Shown piece by piece: positions 13,169 through 25,895 of a stretch of DNA of 64,000 nucleotides. The notes under the pieces are model-generated. The model was not told where the DNA came from and did no database searches. It saw only the letters and a list, made by a program, of their open reading frames with translations. The stretch's first letter is position 1; the number at the start of each line of letters is the position of its first letter. The DNA is from Istiophorus platypterus (Eukaryota > Chordata > Actinopteri > Istiophoriformes > Istiophoridae). The position numbers were made by a program, and so were the translations under genes. Location: assembly GCA_016859345.1 (NCBI GenBank), contig CM029129.1, forward strand, positions 14,480,379 to 14,544,378. Direction: 5' to 3'.

Positions 13169-16100
13169 TCACAGTTTACTTTCATAAACCACCTCAGGTT
13201 CTGCTTTGTCTCGAGTGATGCAGGGACAACTGATCCTGTTTTAGAGAAAAAAGACAAACAAAACATTATAATAGTTAGTTTAACATGCATCTAGGAAAGT
13301 GACACACCTTAGGAGCTAAAAGTTACAAGGACTTCATCAATAAAATCAACTTCATTATCACTATGACAAGCAGCTTCATAGCAATTACTAATGTCACTAT
13401 TATCACATCTACTTGTTCTCGAAAAGATGATGACGATCGTATAATGAATATATTCTCTTATTCTTTTACTAAGAGTTGTAATATTTTCTTTATTTAATCA
13501 TTATTAAATGCAACTTTTATTTTTTCTCAAATCCTTAGTCTGGAAGAAGATCCACTTTAGTGGCTTGTTTGCTAAACATCGCACCTTTCTCCCTTAGTCA
13601 TCTGTTGAATAGTTTCAGGTAGAGGTTTTCCAAAAGTCTCTGGAAGGAAAAGGGTGGTAAAAGCAGACACAACGGCCAGAGTCCCCAATGTAATATAAGG
13701 CAGGTACTTAAAGTAGTCACCTGTAGAAGGGGAGAGGGTGAATTAAAGATGGAGCCTGTGCTGAAATCTCGTCAGACCTACTCATACTGCATGTCTATAC
13801 CGTCTGATAATGTAGATGAGGTAAGACCTCATCTCCCCGAGTTAAATCAGAAAGTGGTAAAGCCACTTCTAAGTCCAGTTTACTCACTTAGTGTTAACAA
13901 AAAAGGAGAAATGCAGCTTCCAAGTCTGGAAAATGTAGAGCATGTGCCTGTTGCTGTGTTTCTGAGCACAGTCGGGTAAAGCTCTGCTGTGTAGGCAAAC
14001 ATCATGGCTGAACCGGTGGCAAAGCCATATTTACCCAGCATCTCCAGGGTCATAGACACATCTGGTAAATCTGAAAGAGATATGGTAAAATCTTTCGTAT
14101 AGTAAAATATGTTAAAAAAGGAATATATGATTTAATTCGACATCTATAACCAGATAATCCTGCAACTTTCTTACTTTTAGGCACCAGCTGAATGAAAAAG
14201 AGGGACAGTCCTCCCAGTAGCATCATACCACAGGCAGACAGTCGTCGTGGAAGGTATCGCAGCATAAGCCAGCTGGAGACGTACGATGGCATGTCTATGG
14301 ATGCTGAGATGAAACAGCTGATGTAGGGGTCAGCACTGAGTTGTGTTGCGTTCAGGGATAGGCCATAATAGCCAATGCTTGAAGTGAACCTAGGCAACGC
14401 AGAGATACATATGGCAGAGATGTTGAGGATGGGGCACGAGTCAGATACAGTGAATCAGGGATAACAACCGTGTGGTATTTTGAGAGCCATGTGTATAAAT
14501 TACTTCCTACAGTAGGAAACAGAATGACAACTGATTTACCTGTGTGATAGAATTAAAATACAATTACCCCTCATCACTAAGCATTATACATAAGAGTAAT
14601 ATATTGAAATGTATAGCAACATACATCTGTATACTACTATCTATTACTGTGTTGATGACCCATTTAAAAAAAAGTCCTATGTCTTCTTTGGACTTTTGTT
14701 ATGACTTGACTCTTGCCTGAAACACACAAAGAGGACACTATGGCAGACAAGTACGCATACACTACATGTACAAACATTAGGTTGCCAAAAGTATGTTGAT
14801 GTCTCTCGTAAAACCTGCTTTTGTGTACTTAGGTATGGGGCTGATTTGACTGTGGGGCTACCCCTTGGTTCCAGTTAAAGGAAATTTTTGAGATGTTTGA
14901 ACAACTTTGGCTCAACACCTTTCGGGTGAGCAAGAAAACGAGCCGGGCCTTATCACCCTGCATCACTGGCTGATGTTACTAATGGGAGCGTGTCCCTGCA
15001 TCCAGGTTCCAAAATCCTGTGGGCAACATCCCAGAGGAGTGGAGGCTGTTTCAGGAGCAGATTAATGGCTGTGGATTTGGGATGAGTTGTTCGGTAATCA
15101 AATTTGGGTGTAATATACGGGTGTCCACATGCTATCGGCCACTTATGTACTTAATTCTATCTAACATACAATACAGTGTATGTAAAATATGAATAAGTTC
15201 TGAGACTCACCACATGAGGCAGAGAATGAGCGTTGTGGTTCTAATGTTACTGGTTCTTAACAGGTCAAATATATTGTGGTTTTCTTCATTGTTAGACAGC
15301 ATCTTTTTCTCATCAGTCTGCAAGACACATAACCTTAATCACAACTCGCTGACTTTTAAGTCATCTGCTAGGGAAAGTTTCAGTTAATTCATTGGTACAA
15401 GGCTTGATATTATATGTGCAATGTGCTACAGTGAATTTTAATCATTAAATTCAGTGAATTGAGTGTTAAATCATTGGTTTATATTTTTTCCAAGTCTCTC
15501 TTAAAACAATTGTCTGGTGCCCTTATACACTCTGAAACTCATTTTACTTGCTGTAATCATTTCTACTGTTCATATTGGCCATGAATAGATTCTATCCTAA
15601 CACGTTTTCCCAGACTGTGGTTCTGTGCTGAGCTGCAATAAGGAACAATAACACACAGAGGGAATTTTGTACTAAAAAGACTATAACATTGGAAGTTGAT
15701 TACTTTTTTCTGACTCAGCCTGCTGAAGCCTCATATTTGCGGATCTTGTCTGAACAGGAGAAACATCTACACAAGCAAAACCTGTTTTAAAGTTCTTCTG
15801 GGCACCTGAGTTTTTAGACAGACTTGAAATCCGAAAATGTCTTTCACAGTTGTGCATCTAGTTTCGGTCCTTTCCTGTTTAAGTCCAAGCCCACTTACAC
15901 TGTTATCTTCAAATATGACTTTTGGAGCCTCAACTTTGTTCTTTTCAGCAGCATTTCTTATTATGGCCTCAGCCTCCTCCTTTCTTCCTTGAGAGAGCAA
16001 CCATCGAGGAGACTCTGGGATGAACCTGCCTCAGTAATCAACACAGAGATAGAAAGGTTCAGTTGAGAAGGAGAAGCAGCCTTTTGAAAAGAAAAGAAAA

Positions 16101-18192
16101 AAGCCCAAACAAAAACATTGTTCCTCTGGTTTCAATATTAAGACAGCATTTATCACATTCACAAAAATAACGATAATAAAGAAAAAAAGTAACAAAGAAA
16201 ATGCTACTGTAGCTGAAATTCTATCATGAATGTTGTAAAAGAGCACAACCCACCACCAGAGAGGGGTGTAGAGCAGGACAGGCAGAGAGCAAGCCAGCAC
16301 CAGCCATTTCCAGTCCCTTAAAAAGTAAGCAAAAAGAGGCAGCGCCATGTAGCCTATGGCAAAGCCCGAACACACACCCAGTGTTGAAAACAGGACCCGT
16401 ACATTGCCAGTCAAGATCTCTGCTCCTGCAGAGAGAGAGGGACACACAAAGAGAGCGACATAAATGAATCAACAGTTACAATTGTGCCAATGTTTACAAC
16501 GGGAGGTGGTAATGTGTACCCAGCACAAAAGCAGCCATGTAGTTGGCCATCTGTCCCAAACCACTGAGGAAGAGGAAGATGGAGAACACCGTCCATGAAG
16601 GGGAGAAGATTTGAACGGCTGTAAAAATCATCTGAATTGCCATGGTTGCGAAAAGGATAGGCTTCCTTCCATATCTATATTGAGAAGATCAACAATAAAA
16701 TGGGAGCAAAAAAAATTATATGAATTACTTCTATAGAACATATTTCTAACAGCAAGTACTTCTGACTTAAGATGTTAAGTAATTTAGTGAAAATATACTG
16801 AAAATAAAAAGGCATTAGTCCCCCATCGATAAACAGATCTTAAATAATTTTAAACAAATAAATATGGAACAAGAATTTTCTCATATACAGAAGTAACCGT
16901 TGCCTATGCTAGGGTGGGTGGTGTAAAAATAACTAAATAAATGAATTAAAAAGGCACTTTGTAAAGCTCTAAATACATTTGTCACACTGAGCTCGTGCTA
17001 TTAATACCTGTCGGAGAGCTGTCCCGCGCAGAAAGTTCCGACAAGAATTCCCAAGAAGCAAATTGTGGCTGTGAACGGCTGCTTCCACTGCTCACTGCAC
17101 ACCAAGTCAAACTGGAATATTCATCCATTAAACAGACATTAGGGAAAATCAAAGAACAACACAGTCATGCAACTAAAAAGTTCTTGCTAATAACACTGGG
17201 GAAAAAAAATTACATACACTGACGAGAGGAAATCTGTGTTAATGATCCTTATCATAGCTATTTAAAATATGCATACAAGCAAGCACACTCACTTCAGAGA
17301 CTATGGTGGACTGGTAGATGTCTCTGCTGTAGCTCCACCCGTCCACACAGCCCTCCTGCTCCAGGTCTGTGATGTTGACGTCCCTGCCAGGAATTTGCCC
17401 CTGAGCAGAGAGATTTCTGACCACGTCCAACCTGTATCTGCTGCAGCTGCTCAGCTCCTGCTTCCCATTCACCACCTAACAGTCACGGTAACACAAACTT
17501 TGCTGATTACCCTTTGTTTTGCAAATTAATTTGAATAATGGGAACAGCAAAAGAGCATGTAATTACAATTTAATGGCAATGACAATCAGCTGTAGACAAC
17601 AGCTCAACATGGGACATGTGCAATGGCCACATATAAGATTATATGTGGCCATAGCACTTTTTATGTAAAGCTGAATTAGGAGCCTACAATAAAGCAGGTA
17701 CACGAGGGAATACTTAGAATACTATTCTATTCCAGTTTCACAGTGTGCCCATAAATCCTAAGTGCCTTTGGGAATGATATAGGGATAACATACCGTACTA
17801 TGTTACAGAAATATTGAGAATGATAATGTCAGTGCAACCTCACTGGTACCAAAGAAACTTACTTTAAGGAAATGTTATCATAAATCACAAACATGGTTTC
17901 TTGTCGGGTGGGTTAACTTTCACCCTAAGAAAGAAATGCACTGTATTTGTCCTTGATTCAAAACTGCATTCACGAGCTGATTTACCTGTATTGGGATGAT
18001 AACACTGAGCCATTCTTGGGTCAAGTTAACCTCAGGAATCATGCAGTGGTGACTGGGAATGTCGGTCATGAAGACAATGGAGAAAATTCCAAATCCATTG
18101 GGGATAGTGCTGGCACAGAGCAGGAAGAAGACGATCTGCTGGAAACGTCCCCACTGACCCAGGAAAACGATGGATTCTTCATAATCTTTCAT
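13169..18192 (-). CDS. slc22a4/slc22a5: Second OCTN-type organic cation/carnitine transporter, complete, 11 coding exons
   Basis: Exons in transcript order: 18192-17986, 17475-17293, 17111-17008, 16674-16520, 16425-16254, 16025-15899, 15317-15211, 14389-14175, 14070-13888, 13720-13585, 13235-13169. All are GT-AG with matching phases, giving 551 aa. It is a 12-helix carrier like its convergent neighbour. Seen directly: start MKDYEESIVFLGQWGRF; loop sequons NLT, NLS and NIT; GQLSDRYGRK; FIPESPRW. The P-loop-like site reads GAEILTGN. What is exon 1 in the first gene is split here into 207 + 183 nt by a 510-bp phase-0 intron, with IPIQ before it and VVNGK after it. The residue after the exon 1b junction is Phe, where the paralogue has Trp. 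The C-terminus is VVYESKL, which fits both a class I PDZ ligand and a PTS1-like SKL. The a4-versus-a5 orthology is open. Confidence 0.92.
14757..15150 (+). mobile_element. Internally deleted, decayed Tc1-like transposon
   Basis: The left end reads TACACTACATG...TTGCCAAAAGTATGTTGATG and the right end reads GGGTGTCCACATGCTATCGG, close to the inverted ends of a very common fish Tc1-like family. Before the right end, about 14900-15080 resembles the last part of the transposase gene (the region after the catalytic Glu) in plus orientation, with stops and indels. Most of the element is missing, so it cannot encode a transposase. It sits in the intron between exons 7 and 8 (transcript order) of the second OCTN gene. 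Confidence 0.72.
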
Positions 18193-20405
18193 AATGCCAA
18201 TATTCTCTTCTTTCTACTACCATCCCTTCTTAAGTCTCTCTTTGAATGTCTCTTATCTACATACTTTAGACGAGCAGTTGACTATGCCCTATGTACCAAG
18301 CGGTAATCAAGCAGTAATCTCTTTTTTTTTTATGATTACAGTCTCATATTAAATGGATCCAGGAGTATCTCCTCTTGCTGTGTGTGCTGATTGAACACCC
18401 TGAAAAGAAATGTAATTGTTGGTATGAATCCAACGTTTCAATCAAACATTCTAACAACCAACCAACCAATCAAACAAACAAACAAACAAACAAATAAACC
18501 ACCTTCTGAATCTGAAACTGAGGCTTCATCACTCTTTGCCAAGTTGATTGATAACTGAATTTCTGCTGACTGCTGAGGGCCAACAGGAATTTAACCTCTG
18601 TCAGCTGTTTCAAAAGCTAATGCCTCTTGAGAAACGCCATGTGAGTTATTAGTGCCAGTTATTAGTCATTAATGCAGCTCTGCACCTGCACTGGGATTAT
18701 ATATACCTTATCCTCGTTAGTCGATACCAACACCACTGAAATTCAGCGACCTAAATCGACACCACAGCAAAAAAAAAAAACAAAAAAAACAACCCAAAAC
18801 CCAAACAACCCAGAAACGACAGAGAATGTCCGCGTGTAGATGGTGTGAAAGATGAATTAGAAATGTATTAACCCTGAATTCTGGCGCACAGGTCCAGACG
18901 CTGTTCTCCGAGGATGCTCTGATGAGTCTGGGGTCACCAGGTCACCCCCCCCCCCGACGAGTCGCTGCTGACCAATCGCTGCACCAGCCCTCCCTGTTCC
19001 TTCCACTGGTTCTTATTGTTTACTGTGCCCGTCTTCCTATTTGCCTCTTGGAATTTGACTAGAGACTAGAAAACTTGTATAGTTACTCTGTTGCCTTCCT
19101 CAGTCCCAGAAGAATCAGGTCTCCGGGACCTACAACGTCTGTGGTTCCGTCGGTACCTACTGGACAGAAAATGGAGGCAGCGGTTCTCCTGTTATTCCTG
19201 GCAAAGACTCTGTATTAACAATTGCATGATTTCATGCATGTAGGTGTGTGCTTGGAAATCGGGCCAATAACCTCAATGGAGACCATTAAATATTCACATA
19301 GGCCATGTATATATTAAGTACAGTATCCACAAACAGTTCCCAAATGTAAATAATAATAATTTAAAAAAAAACTTAATAAACTTTTGTTACTTTATTTTGG
19401 GAAGCGAGATTAAAAAAAAAAAAGTGGTTGTGATGCTACACTTGTGAATAAATTCAGCTCAGAACCAGATACAGATCCAGATCCAGGTTCAGGTCTAGGT
19501 CCAACTCTGATCAGCTCAGGTCAAGGTGGAATCAGCTCTGTTCCACCACTAGATACTAGTTCGTACTGCATTTGACTTTATTGTTCTAATATCTGCATAT
19601 GACGATGTTGTTTTGAGACCACTTTGCCTACTGACACACTTGTAAGTTATTCTTTGATGATTTTACTACATATTTTTTTCGCTTCTGTAGCAGTCGAATT
19701 AGTAAGTATTGAAGTGAAACTGTTTACATAAGGACAAAGGGGTTGAAAGGAAGATTGAGGACAAATCTTAGTTTTCCATTATACAGTCATCCATGTTCTA
19801 CTAATAGAGTTAATCTATACTACACTGTGGAACCTCCCCTTATTTTTCTTCCCTCTTTCTTTTTCCTGTCTTACTCATCTTCTCGTGTCTCATTCTGTCT
19901 CTTTTCCTTATACTGTCGTCTCTTCTGGTTTTGTCTCTTTATTTTTTTATTACAATCAGCTGCAATCTAAGTCAGCATTGACTTTCTAAAGCTGGCGCAC
20001 CATTTCATCAACAACCAAGGTATGTTAAAAGAATATTATTTGTACAAACTATATACTTTGAGCGGCACTGATTGAAAGTAAATTTTGTTTTGCAATTAAT
20101 TTATGTTATGAGAACAATATTGGTTATGGTGAACTTTATAATATTAAAAAAACAAATCTTTGCTTTTAGTTAGATTGATATAGAGTACATTAATGTAGTA
20201 GTACTGTTGCTGTAATCTTTCATTTGAGTTCTGTAGTAGTAGTAGTATAATCATTAAAAAAACAACAGTACGATCACAAGTACTCCCATCACTAGCAATA
20301 CTACCTCTACTTAAGCTACAGCCACAGTTACAACTCTACCTCAAGCACTAAGCTCGACAAATTCTGCTTCAAATACCCAAAACTGGTGCCCTCCAGAACT
20401 GGACC
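18193..20405. other. Divergent upstream region between the second OCTN gene and the slc34a1-like gene
   Basis: These two genes are head to head, so both promoters probably lie here. The part near 18840-19200 is richer in G+C and CpG, with an 11-C run at 18945-18955, and stands out from its AT-rich surroundings. A CAAC-type tetranucleotide run lies near 18460-18495. A possible non-coding first exon of the slc34a1-like gene could end at the donor-like site near 20018, but there is no independent support. I recognise no coding exon. Confidence 0.4.
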
Positions 20406-23400
20406 ATGGAAACTCAGCCGAGATCAGAGCAGCTGAAAAAAGTTGGATCTGCTCTCTACAAAATCCTGCTCATCTTTTTGCTTCTGTACTTTTTTGTGTG
20501 CTCCCTTGACATTTTGAGCTCTGCCTTTCAACTGGCTGGAGGTAAGCACTGACATAATTGTCTATTTCACTTACTCTCATGCAGTACAGTGTACGCTCAG
20601 CTTTATTTTCAATTTTAAAGCAGCCCTTCTGTCCGTCTTCCTTTATCCGTCTCTCCATTGCAGGCAGGGTAGCAGGGAACGTCTTCCAGGAAAATGCCAT
20701 CCTGTCTAACCCAGTGGCAGGGCTGGTGGTGGGAATACTGGTGACAGTGTTAGTCCAGAGTTCCTCCACCTCTACCTCCATCATAGTCAGCCTCGTCTCC
20801 TCGGGCTGTGAGTTCAAGATAGCAATTCAACAACGTCTTAAATACTAATAATATCTTTAACGGCTAATGTCAGCACTTTGAAAAGACTTGGCCAATTAAA
20901 TGCCACATATTTCAAATCAAATAATTATCTAAAATCGTATATGTACAGATTTTTGTCTAATTGTGTCTCTCTGTGTAGTGCTGGATGTTCAGTCAGCCAT
21001 TCCTATCATCATGGGCTCCAACATTGGCACATCAGTCACCAATACGATTGTTGCTCTAATGCAGGCTGGCGAGAGAGAGGGGTTTGAAAGGTGCAGCTGT
21101 GTGTGTGTGTGAGGTGTGTAAACAGCATAATTATAATATAAGCATGTTTATTTGAAAATAATATCTGAAATTCTGTCAATTTCAGGGCATTTGCTGGGGC
21201 TACAGTCCATGACTGTTTTAACTGGTTGTCAGTTTTGGTGCTTCTCCCTTTGGAAGCTGTGAGCGGTTTACTGAGGCACCTGTCAAAGGCTGTAGTTGAC
21301 ACACTACAGCTCAGTACTGGAGATGAAGCTCCTGAACTTCTTAAAGTCCTCACTGAGCCACTTACTAAAATGATTATCCAGGTCTGTATATGCACAGGAA
21401 ATATTTTCCTTCGGTATTCAAGACAGATGCAGAAACAAAGCAGCTATATATACTCATTTCACAGTTAGACATTCTGACATTGTGTACACCTCATTAAGGG
21501 ACACAAAGGTCTATTCCTTTATAGTGTATGGTGATAAAAAGAGTATCTTTATCGAGACCTAGAACTTGGTATAACCCTTATGCAAAGGGCTGAAAGGTAA
21601 TATTCCAGTCCCTAAGGTAAATGTGTATTCGCTCTGTAAACAACAGATAGCAGCAATAAAGTTTAATTCCTAAACAATGCAACGATAATGCATGATTATT
21701 ATCACATAATTCATTATTCTCTTTGTAGCTGGATCAGTCAGTCATTACAGCCATTGCTACAGGAGACCAGAGTGTGAGGAACAAGAGTCTGGTGAAGCAG
21801 TGGTGTCAAACCACAACTGTGGAGGTATTGGTACAATAAAATGTACCCTCTGTTTAATGTTGGAAATGAATATGTCACATTTTGAAACTCTCCCACCTTC
21901 TCCTTGCCTCAGTCTATAATCTTCCTGTTTATCATTGCTGACAGGACACTGAAACATCCTGGGGAACTCATAGCCTTTCGGAACATACACAGAAATGTAT
22001 GCAATTTTGCATTGTTTTTTCAGTGTTTCTCTGATTTTAGGTTTTTAAGACGTCTATAGAATAACATCTCTCATCTCCTTGTGTGTTGACTGACTAGATT
22101 TAACTGTTGCATCAATCATCAATCATTAACACGCACTGCTAGTAAAACTGCTGTCAGTTGTGTCAGTTGTTCTCAGAGAGAAGCTGAATTCTTTCTCAAC
22201 ATCTTGATAATTAAATTTTGTTTCTCACTCAAACATCATACTCTCATGATATCATATCTTTGTCTCTCTGCTCAGGCAGGCATGTCTTTGTGGACTGCTC
22301 TATGTCAGACTTGACTATAGGCCTGATCCTCCTAGCTTGCTCCCTGTTGGTGCTGTGCAGCTGTCTGATATTACTGGTTAAACTCCTCAACTCCCTGCTG
22401 AAGGGCAAGGTGGCCAGTGCTGTTAATAAAGTCATTAATACGGGTAATGTAGGCATAGTACAGCAATCCTATATTTCTCTTTAATTTTAATCCTAATTTT
22501 AACAATTACAATGTATAGGAGGAAACAGAGCTCATTTTTTGAAGACCCCCCCTCTCCTGTCTTGTCACGTCCCATAGATTTCCCTTACCCTTTTACCTGG
22601 CTGGCGGGTTATCTGTCTCTACTACTGGGAGCTGGCATGACCTTTTTGGTTCAGAGCAGTTCCGTCTTCACCTCTGCCATCACTCCTCTCATAGGTAATA
22701 TAAAAAATAATAGGTTAAATGAATAAATAATGAATATAAATACAATTTAAGTGACTTTTGCGTCGGGCAAACTGAACTTTACACTGATTTATAATTGTGG
22801 TTTCCTACGCATCCGCAATTGAACATTATACAGTATTTTCTACATTGTTATTTATCAAATATTAAACATGAAAGATGCTATTTGTAACTGGAAACTGTAG
22901 CAACATCTCTTTTGCTGTCCACCTCAACAGTTAATAAATCACCTCCTCAGTGTTTTCACAGTTCAGCATTAACAGGACTGGCCAGATGATGGTTAAGCAT
23001 GTTCCTCCATGAGTAGAAGATATGCTCAGTTCTGGACATATCTCCAAAGAAACTCAATGTTTTATCCATTGGCAAAGTTCGACTACTTTAAAGTCCTGTG
23101 ACTGGAGGTCTTATTGGTTCCACTGACTATGCTAAACCTGAAGGACAACTTAGTTTCTGTCTATGCCCCCAAGACTATGCGTTAGAAACATTCCTGAAAT
23201 TTAAAGAACCCATTAACAATTTAAATTTCTAGATTTTGTTAACTGGCGCTATTGTGACGGTTGATGCTAATCATACTATGAACCCGCAGGGATTGGTGTA
23301 ATCAGTATCGAAAGGGCCTACCCTTTAACCCTGGGGTCCAACCTCGGAACTACTACTACAGCTACACTGGCAGCTCTGGCTAGTCCAGGAGATAAGCTAG

Positions 23401-25895
23401 CAGCTGCCACACAGGTATACACTAACACACTCGACCCCACAGGGAACAAAATTCTCCTGTCTGTCATTTCTCTTATCATTCATATATACCGGTTCTCCAG
23501 AGGGTAAAAACATCAAACGTGGTCACCTTGTCTCTCTCCATGGTGCTGAAACATTCAAAACCAGTCACCATTTGACAGTCCTACAAATGTGCTTAAACAT
23601 TCAAGCACAGTTTCTCTCTATGGTGCTAAGACTGTCAAACACAGCCACTCTATGTGTCTCTCTCCAGTTTCTCCGTCTCTGTCTGTGTCTGTCATTCTCT
23701 CTGTGTATATATCAATGTCTGTTTAACTTCATGCACACACGCACGAATCAAACGCGCTTCTCTTAAAAGTGCCACTGCCAACAACTTGCGATACTCTCCT
23801 GATAAACCTTGTTAACCGTAGCAACCACAGAGAATCATTGTAGCAACTATATTGATAAACTAGTAACTAGCAATCAGCACCCTAGTTACTGCACAGAAAA
23901 CCACCAGAAACCACTTAGTAATGCAAAGGTAGTAACTCTCCTACTCACCTTGCATTTAATGCTTTCCCTAGCAGTCAGGCTACTCAGAGCATCATAGCAA
24001 ACATATAGTTATTTTTGTTTGGTTTAATATTTAGGCTGCTTGAAGTTTTCAATGTAATTGAAATTAGGTCTGGTAGTATACAATGACAATCAATCAAAAG
24101 AACGTTTATCTATTGATTTTACTCCATGTTCTATATATAATGTTAGAGATGAGTTTTTTGACTGTGGGGATGCTCTTCATATGACTTGAATTTTATCATT
24201 TCTATGTGAAATTTCTGTTGAAATTTCATGGGATTTGGAATTCTTTTTTACAGCCCTCCTCATTTGGTTCTTACACATTTCACTGTGAAGACTGATTGTC
24301 TGCGTTGGTTAAATTTTTAAAGGGCTTTTTTCATCTCCTGTATGATTTCCATAGTCCCACCTTCCCTCTACCAACACACCTGTATCCTATTTGTATCATG
24401 TGTGTGTTTCTTATTTATTTCAACACTCTGATGATGGCTTCCAGTCGAAGACAGTTGGTGTCAGCTATGTAATATTAAGGCCTTTTGATAATTATACCTC
24501 ATGTATAAGACTGCCTTGGATTTGTCCTCTCCTTTATTTGCATCATGATGGGCTCTTGGAAATAACAATGGGACATTTTTCACATTTTTTGACATTTCTT
24601 AGACTAAACAAATAATCGGTTAATCAAGAAAAAAATTCCTCAGGATAATCAGTAATGTGAATAATTTTTAGTCACGGACTAAAATTTAGGATGATATTCC
24701 CACATAGAAAGGGTGACACACTTCTGCATATGTCTGCTTTCTGCAGTTTACAGTGTAACTCTTGGCAGTAAAAACACCATGATGTGATAAGGTTCTTGCT
24801 GCTTTTCTCACATTCTTCTGTGAAAACGCCTTCTGTGGTGTCTTCTGTCTTATATGTTCCACCTTTTCTCACCTTTGACCCCCCATTTGACTTGATCTTT
24901 GTTAGATTTCTCTTTGTGTCACTCCCTTGCCAGCATCGTCTATCCTTACCTCTGTGGGTTTTTTTTTTCAGGTTGCTCTATGTCATTTTTTCTTTAACCT
25001 CCTTGGTATCCTGCTGTGGTATCCCATACCAGCCACTCGCTTACCCATACGTATGGCCTGTGCCCTTGGCAAATACACTGCCAGGTATGAGAAGTCCACA
25101 AAATGGCTAAAGACAGTATCACCTATCACCTTCAGGGGAAATACAGGGAAATTATTTTCAAAAAAAGAAACTGATTTACTTTTAATACAACTCCAAAATG
25201 GATAAAGGATAAACTAGCATAACTCACACATGCACAGGTACCGCTGGTTTGCTGTGTTGTACCTTCTCCTCTGCTTCCTGCTACTCCCATCGTTTGTGTT
25301 TGCCCTCTCCATGGCTGGCTGGGAGGTGATGACTGGGATTAGTGTGCCAGTCATTATGGTGATAATATTTGCTGCAACAGTAAACATGCTCCAGGCACGC
25401 AGACCTGACTGTTTGCCGCTTAGACTGCGAAACTGGGACTTCCTGCCTGTTTGGATGACCTCGCTGCAGCCCCTGGATAATGTCATCACTAGGGTGACCC
25501 TGTGGTGCTGGAAAGGGAGAGGTAAATATCTCAGCTACTATTTATGATACAAAATTGTTGGTGTAATGACCATGATTTACCTCTTCTCTGTCTCTCTCAC
25601 TGAAATTCTTACCCACTTCTTGGTTTTATCTCCAGGTTGGAGTTGTAAGGAAGGCGATAGTTCAGTAACATCCCTGGAGGCTGTTACTGTCGGCCCTGGG
25701 AGAAAAACAAGGGAGAATTGGAAGCAGAATGGGGAAGAACAAGAGACTGATGAGAACTGGCAGAAAAAAAAAGAAATTGACAAACCAGGATCTTGTGATC
25801 TACAATATAACGAGAGAAACAACAGACACAACACAACAAACAGCATTTCTTCAGAGAAGAAATTTGGTTCTTACACATTTCACTGTGAAGACTGA
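20406..25895 (+). CDS. slc34a1: Type II Na+/phosphate cotransporter, SLC34A1-like (NaPi-IIa), first terminal-exon set
   Basis: Exons: 20406-20541, 20664-20807, 20979-21090, 21186-21381, 21729-21824, 21945-21996, 22276-22443, 22578-22694, 23290-23414, 24972-25084, 25238-25521, 25636-25895; 600 aa. The family brings Na+ and phosphate across apical epithelial membranes. Both inverted QSSS repeats are present (LVQSSSTSTS in exon 2, LVQSSSVFTS in exon 8), as are IMGSNIGTS and LGSNLGTTTT. RWFAVLYLL and PLDNVITR point to SLC34A1 rather than A2. The extracellular loop between exons 5 and 7 is short. The ATG at 20406 is the first in this frame (TAA at 20349), yet relatives have a longer N-terminal cytosolic segment, so an upstream coding exon may be missed. 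The tail ends KKFGSYTFHCED, created by the junction of a tandem duplication. The dibasic KR of mammalian NaPi-IIa is KY here. Confidence 0.88.

Noticed and set aside
13749..13979. 76-codon plus-strand open frame between OCTN exons 9 and 10
   Set aside because: Antisense shadow overlapping the exon encoding TAELYPTVLRNTA on the other strand.
23040..23285. Possible LINE endonuclease remnant (SVYAPK-like stretch) in an slc34a1 intron
   Set aside because: Only a few residues resemble the VNVYAPN motif and the frame is broken at once; too weak without a repeat-library search.
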